Assembly (NCBI GenBank): GCA_001599815.1 | Contig: BCIA01000001.1 | Location: 4,716,934-4,780,933, forward strand | Source of the DNA: Furcasterigmium furcatum | Lineage: Eukaryota > Ascomycota > Sordariomycetes > Glomerellales > Plectosphaerellaceae | Length of the DNA: 64,000 bases | Reading direction: 5' to 3' | In this document: one piece after another, positions 59,000 through 64,000 of the stretch | How the letters are laid out: the number at the start of each line of letters is the position of its first letter | How positions within the stretch are numbered: the stretch's first letter is position 1 | Program-made: the position numbers and the translations under genes | The notes under the pieces: generated by a model | What the model saw: the letters and a program-made list of their open reading frames with translations, nothing else | The model's database searches: none | Told to the model about the DNA's origin: nothing

Positions 59000-60299
59000 T
59001 TTCTGTGTCTGTCTGTACACTCTTCTCTCGTCCCAGGGGAATGGCAGGACGGGGGTTGAGGGTAGGAAGGGTTGGATGGAGAGTGAGTGAAGGGGAAGAG
59101 AAGGGACAAAAAGTTGAAGAATCCCCGGCCCCAGAAAGGTTGGTAAGGTAACTGGAACCTGGAGGCAGGTACCTTTGCTAACTAGCAGCTGAGGCAGGTG
59201 CTATGGAGACGGTAAGAATATCCACTGCGCTTTTGTTTAGTTCAGTTCATGCGGAAGGTACTCTCTCGAAGGAGCTCTCTCGCCTTTCGCCGTCTGCTTC
59301 CATGTCCGATGAGGTGCTCCAGCCCAAAAATTCGCCCCGCAGCGCAATGAATTCTGGCGGGGGCATGTCTGCTTCTACGGCGCTCTACATCCGCCTCATC
59401 GGCAGGACAACTCCCCTGGAAATGCACGTTTGCAGCGTTGAGGCGCCTGTTGGAATGCTGAATCCGCTGCTCATTGGCCGCTCTCGGTCCTCGGCAGCGC
59501 CATCTTCTGCGGCGTCTGGACCCTGAAATCCCGGCTGTCATTGGGCTCTAGTCGCTCGCCGTAGGATTGCGTGATCGTTAGCGCCATGCGCACCCCACGT
59601 TGCCGGGGAGCAACTCGAGTCACTCGGAGCACAGTAGTCCACGGCTGTCGCACTTCCTTCCGAGGTCGCTGTCCGATTTCTTGGACCACAGTTGCCCGAG
59701 TGCCTCGTGCCGCGCCGAAACTTTTGCTTTTTGCCCAGTAATTACAACTGTCGAGTGGGCTCACGGGCACCCGGGTATCCATTCCTGGCTGGGACATCTA
59801 CAGGTAGGAGACAGCAAACCTCCCGTCCAACTGCGGGATGTTGATTACCAACTTCCATGCACATTACCACATTAATAATACCATGTATACATCAGTGACA
59901 CATCTCGGGATTTGAGTCCCAGTCGTCATATGCGCCGGCCGTCTTCATACAATAGCCGGCCCGTTCCAAACGCCGTTCCGCGCCATCCCGCTCGTCACGC
60001 TGATGGGGCGATGGCTGCCATGTTGTCATACTCCAAACCCCGAATACCGATATGGTCCGGCTATGTGTCTGTAGTTCTCAGTCCTTGGCTCATGCCACAC
60101 GTTCGAACACCTGTGGTTGGTCCCCGTCTCGGGGATGAAAATGTCTCTCATGCCACTTGTGATTGCTGAGCTCCCACGTGTGGCTGAGTCGAACATCCCG
60201 GGGTGGCTTGGGCCCGGGAGTTCCGGGTCTCGGGCCAGGATGTCGGTCACGGGTCGTGAAGATCCGAAAAAGACGTAAATGTTGGCGAGGGCCGCTCGC
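59000..60299. other. Intergenic, promoter of sulfite reductase and 3' end of KEI1
   Basis: 1.3 kb. No perfect CYS-3 consensus was found; the nearest is ATGTTGTCAT at 60020-60029, one mismatch, about 1 kb from the start codon. Frames here are short and overlapping. Confidence 0.5.
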
Positions 60300-61150
60300 T
60301 CAGACCTGAGCAGCAGAGCTGTGCAACTTGGAGCTCGCGCCCTTCGCCCACTCATCTTGCGCCCTCTCGTCGAGCCAATAGCCCCGACCAACGTACAGCA
60401 TCTTACGGCCGACGCGGCCCCTCCAGCCCTCGCCGTTCGCGACGCCGGCGGCAAACATGCCCTCCGCATCGCCCTTGCGGGACTCGGGCTCCCAGCCGTT
60501 CATCTCACGGTGACGAGCGAGAACATGCTGCGCAAAGGCCATGACCACGAGTGCCAAGTACACTCGGATCAGGGTGACGACGATGATGAGGGCCAGGCTC
60601 GTCCACGACTCCTCCGGTCCGATATGTTTTGTCGTCTTGGGCACGTCCGGCATCACCGGGGCTCCCAGAGCCAGGGTGGCTTCCGGGACGCCGATGTTCT
60701 CGGGAGGTGCATCGCCGGTAGGGCCGGGCTCGCGCTGGAGCGCTGTGCTGTGAGCGAACCAGTCAACTGCGAAAGCAGTCGTATATGCGGCATTGAGGAC
60801 GGTGTCCAGGATGTACACCCAGGCGAGTCCGAGCACCTCGAATGGCGTTTGCTTGCGGATGTGCGGTAGCAACGCGCAAAGAACGAGCAGGACGGCGAGG
60901 GAGTAGATGTACATGGACAGCTGGAGGATCGAAAGGGAGTAGCCGGTCAGAATGGCAAGCAGGCCATAGAATCCGGTCAGCTTGTTGAAGATGAGCGTCA
61001 GAGTAATGATCTCTGTGCCATTTTGCAGGCTGATGAGACCGAGGAAAGTCTACGCCGGCAACGGCGGTTAGCTGGTTGCGACTCCAGGCAGTGAGCGTCA
61101 CTCCTTACCTTTGGCCGTGGGATCCACGAGCAAACCGTACCAAAACCCAT
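60300..61150 (-). CDS. KEI1: Inositolphosphorylceramide synthase regulatory subunit Kei1
   Basis: Exons 61150-61109 and 61049-60300 (59-nt intron) give 263 aa. The start MGFGTVCSWIPRPK joins TFLGLISLQNGTEIITLTLIFNKLTGFYGLLAIL, the conserved first membrane segment of the Kei1 family. Four hydrophobic helices are visible: the first pair, one around SMYIYSLAVLLVLCALLPHI, one at VYILDTVLNAAYTTAFAVDWF, and a last one at LALIIVVTLIRVYLALVVMAFAQHVL. The C-terminal tail has WLDERAQDEW after VGRGYW, a family hallmark. Kei1 binds the catalytic subunit Aur1 in the Golgi and is needed for making inositolphosphorylceramide. Confidence 0.92.
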
Positions 61151-61771
61151 TTTGAAAGTAAGTAGGTAATGTTGATGTTATCAGCGTGCTTTTTGGGTCG
61201 CAAGGTCGAGTTTAAGAGTTGGTGATGTTTCTTGCACGGATCGCCCGGAGATTTCGCTGGAGATGTTCTTTGCCAACACCCGTGACGCAGCTACGCACGC
61301 AGGGTCCAATCCGATGACATCGTTCCTTCTCCGCACCCACCCCGGGGTGCCAACAACCCCGGGGGTTTCGAGAAGTCCGTCAACTGTCGAGCCTGACAGA
61401 ACGTCTGATGTTGCATCGACAGATCGATTGTCACTAATGATGATGCCTGTCCCTGCAAGTCTATTATTTAGGTGCTTAGGCAAGGTGGGCAAATGAGAAA
61501 AGGGCGATCACTAGCGCAGGCAACCCTCACCATCACCATCGAGTATCGGAGTATTAAGTGGTTATTCCATATATGTACCTTAACGATCGTGAAGCATAGA
61601 CTGCTGGTATTATACAAAGTCACTAGATGCAGAAGGCCGCGTTGTTCGCTATGCTCAAGTTAGATGTCTCTCCCCGTGGCCCAGTCGTCACGGCATTCTG
61701 TCATTTCATCGTCTGTCCGCCCGAGGCCATAACCCGGCACTCAAGCCGCCCCTAGGTAGGTCCGCTGCCGT
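61151..61771. other. Intergenic, promoter of KEI1 and 3' end of YPT6
   Basis: 621 nt between two minus-strand genes; nothing specific recognised. Confidence 0.45.
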
Positions 61772-62667
61772 CTAACACGAGCAGTTCTCCTGCTGGGGCT
61801 GGTTGTTGTTGGTCTTGACGTCGATCACTGTCTTCACGTTAGTGGATCGCTTGGGCACGAGGTGCAAGGACAGCCCCTTACTCTGGTTGGACGCCTGCGT
61901 GGCAGAATCCGACCCCTCCATACCGGGCAGCGCCTGCGCTATTCTCTTGAAAAGATGCTTGACGTTGTGTCCCAGCTTGGCGCTCGTCTCAACGAACATG
62001 AGGTTGTTCTTCTTCGCCTCGTCTTCGCCCTGCTGTGTCGTGACCTCTCGCTTCTCGTTCAGATCCGTCTTGTTTCCTACGAGGACGATGATGACGTCGT
62101 TTCCGCGCTCGGCCCGCACGTCGTCAATCCACTTCTTGGTGTTCTGGAACGACTTTGCATCTGCAGGCTTGTTAGTCCGGCCTTCAAACACAATCACGGG
62201 ACACGTACTCGAGATGTCATAGACAACCACTGCAACGCTAGAATCGCGGATGTACGACGGGATCAGACTCCTGAAACGCTCCTGACCGGCTGTATCCCAC
62301 AGCTGTAACCTGACGGTGCGGTCCTCGAGATACATCGTCTGCCCCAGGTGTTAGCGGTGGTCGCGAGGGGTCGTGCACCCTGATGGAAGACGTGCCTTGG
62401 AAAGGAAATCGATGCCAATGGTGGCCTGGTACATGTTGTCGAACGAATCGTACATGAATCGGGTGATGAGAGACGTCTTGCCGACTGCAGGTAGGCCACG
62501 TTAGCGGGAGGAGGGACAGCAGTGGGTGACATGTGACATACCGCTCTGTTCGCCCAAGAAGACAAGCCTGAGGGGAAGTGTCAGTAAATAGAATGGTGCC
62601 CGCCGCTAAATTCATGGGTTTCGTACTTGAACTTCTTGAGCGGATTGTTGTACGTAGAAGACGCCAT
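61772..62667 (-). CDS. YPT6: Rab GTPase Ypt6/Rab6
   Basis: Six exons: 62667-62627, 62567-62542, 62484-62396, 62338-62209, 62160-61882 and 61827-61772, giving 206 aa. The P-loop GEQSVGKTS is built across introns 1 and 2; then ATIGIDFLSKTM (switch I, effector Thr), WDTAGQERFRSL (switch II), VGNKTDL (NKxD) and ETSAKLGHNV (SAK). The tail ends NCSC, a CxC double geranylgeranylation signal. YDISNAKSFQNTKKWIDDVRAERGNDV identifies the Rab6 subgroup. It acts in retrograde traffic from endosomes to the trans-Golgi and within the Golgi. Intron 3 (62395-62339) begins with GC, not GT (gcacgt...ggcag), as the LSK-TMYL join requires. Divergent from NOP53. Confidence 0.95.
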
Positions 62668-63169
62668 CGTGGGCGACTGTTGACCGACCCTCTCGGGTTG
62701 GAGACTGTTGGGAGGAAGAGGGAAGCGGGCGGTCCGGAGGTAGAGCGTCGACCCGAGGGCGATGCGCGGCTGATAAAGGGCGGTCGGCTTTGTGCGGAGG
62801 ATGCGAGCTGCAGGTCGGAGATAGCCCAGTAGGCAAAGAGGTATCGTCGGCGAGGGTCTTGAGTCGAGGTTCAATTGAAGTGAAAGGGGGAAGGAGGTCT
62901 AGCTTTCACTCATCACTCTTTGCGATGGCCTTGGCAGCCATCATTGGGTGGTCGAGTTGTCTTGCTGGGGCACTGGCCGATAAGCTAATCCGGCGTGGCA
63001 CGTGGTGATAACGACCGACCTCCAGAAAATTTCTGGACGGTCCCCGCGGTCTCGAGCGCCAGTGGACGGTGCAAGAGGAACACCAAAAGTTCCACCACAA
63101 TTGAAGATAAGTATCGACTTTTCGCCGCCACTTTCAATTTAGAGACAACGGCAAGGTCTCAATTCCGTC
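62668..63169. promoter_or_regulatory. Divergent promoter, YPT6 / NOP53
   Basis: 502 nt between opposed start codons of two essential-type genes. No specific site was recognised. Confidence 0.45.
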
Positions 63170-64000
63170 ATGCCTGTTCTGAAGCCCCTCTCGGGCTCGG
63201 GCGATGCCCCCCAGCAACACAAGCAGCCCTCGAGGAAGGGCAAGAAGGCGTGGAGGAAGAATGTCGACGTCTCCGAGGTCACAGAAGGCTTGGACGCCCT
63301 GAACCAGGAAATCATCCGAGGGTAAGAGTCTCCCTGGCTTCCAGATTGCCTGCTTCACCTTGCTAACTCATCCCAAGTGGTGTCACAGCCGAAAAAGACT
63401 CCGCCGACCTCTTCGTCGTTGATACTGCTGGCGAGACCGCCGCGCCCATCAGGAAGCGCGGCTCCAAGTCCCTCAAGTCCGACGAGATCATTGCCCAACG
63501 CTCTGCCGTCCCTGCAGTCTCCCTCCGCAAGCGCCCCGCAAAGACATCAGACGGCCTGCTCCCCGTCAAGCGCCAGCGCCGCGACCCCTGGGTCACCAAC
63601 GCCGAAGTCGCCCGCCTCCGCAAGATCGCCGACGGCCAACACGAGTCCACCATCGTGGTGCAAGACGCCTCCTACGATGTCTGGGCCGCACCGCCCCCGA
63701 TCGAGAAGCCTGTCGTTGAGAATGCCGAGGACAACTTCATCCCGGCCAAGGTGCTGCCCAAGGCCCCCAAGTCACTCCGATTGAAGCCTGTGTCGCTCGC
63801 CGCCAGCGGCAAGTCGGTGCCGTCTGTTCCCAAGCCGAATGGCGGCCACAGCTACAACCCCCTATTCGAAGAATACGCACATCGTCTCAAGACAGAGTCT
63901 GACAAGGCTGTCGAGGCCGAGAAGAAGCGTCTGGAGAAGGAGGAGGCCGAGCGCCTCAGGGCCGAGGCTACTGCCCGCTCAGCTGCCGAGGCAGAGGCGG
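63170..64000 (+). CDS. NOP53: Ribosome biogenesis factor Nop53 (GLTSCR2 family), 5' part
   Basis: Exon 63170-63321, intron 63322-63377 (donor gtaaga, branch CTAAC, acceptor ccaag), second exon from 63378 to the window edge, where the frame is still open. The N-terminus is basic (RKGKKAWRKNVDVSEV), then GLDALNQEIIRGG, LFVVDTAGE, and a Lys/Arg-rich segment with RKRGSKSLKSDEIIAQRS and RRDPWVTNAEVARL. GGHSYNPLFEEYAHRL (about residue 205 on) is the conserved box shared with yeast Nop53 and human GLTSCR2. The visible part ends in a Glu/Ala/Lys coiled-coil-like stretch. Nop53 recruits the exosome helicase Mtr4 to pre-60S particles in the nucleolus. Confidence 0.93.

Noticed and set aside
60020..60029. 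Possible CYS-3 site ATGTTGTCAT near sulfite reductase
   Set aside because: One mismatch at a consensus position and about 1 kb from the start codon, closer to the 3' end of KEI1; not better than chance.

Overview
The window is nuclear DNA of a filamentous ascomycete (Pezizomycotina, most likely a Sordariomycete). This rests on 27 protein genes in about 64 kb, most split by 49-200 nt GT-AG introns with CTAAC-like branch points, GC-rich third codon positions, a Zn(II)2Cys6 regulator, a Pth11-type receptor, a class III-like chitin synthase and the fused fungal form of sulfite reductase. I rebuilt exons by hand; wherever a complete CDS is given, the exon lengths sum to a multiple of three.

Layout. 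1-11 kb: 3' end of a GPAT/DHAP acyltransferase, pantothenate synthetase, a 3 kb gene-free stretch, a Zn2Cys6 factor with a long leader, a HAD phosphatase and a TTC1-like TPR protein. 11-27 kb is more accessory: a two-module cysteine-rich GPI-anchored protein, a secreted arylsulfatase divergent from a Soa1-type transporter, a secreted FAD oxidoreductase, a Pth11-like receptor, a secreted carboxylesterase and a drug-type MFS pump. 28-49 kb: syntaxin-18/Ufe1, aspartate aminotransferase, a 37-T tract, a sugar transporter, an orphan protein, EMC4, AP-1 beta-adaptin, a prenylated ubiquitin-like protein, Ump1 and a twin ABC ATPase. 49-64 kb: chitin synthase, sulfite reductase beta subunit, Kei1, the Rab GTPase Ypt6 and the 5' part of Nop53.

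Two themes link genes. Sulfur: an extracellular sulfatase and a sulfonate/sulfate-ester-type permease share a divergent promoter that holds a perfect match to the CYS-3 consensus, and the assimilatory sulfite reductase lies 40 kb away. Secretory pathway and cell wall: Ufe1, EMC4, AP-1 beta, Ypt6, Kei1 and chitin synthase. No transposon, CRISPR, rRNA or confident tRNA was seen. The least ordinary items are the cysteine-rich GPI protein, the sulfur promoter motif, an AUG-less coding-like extension upstream of the Zn2Cys6 factor, and the secreted FAD oxidoreductase.
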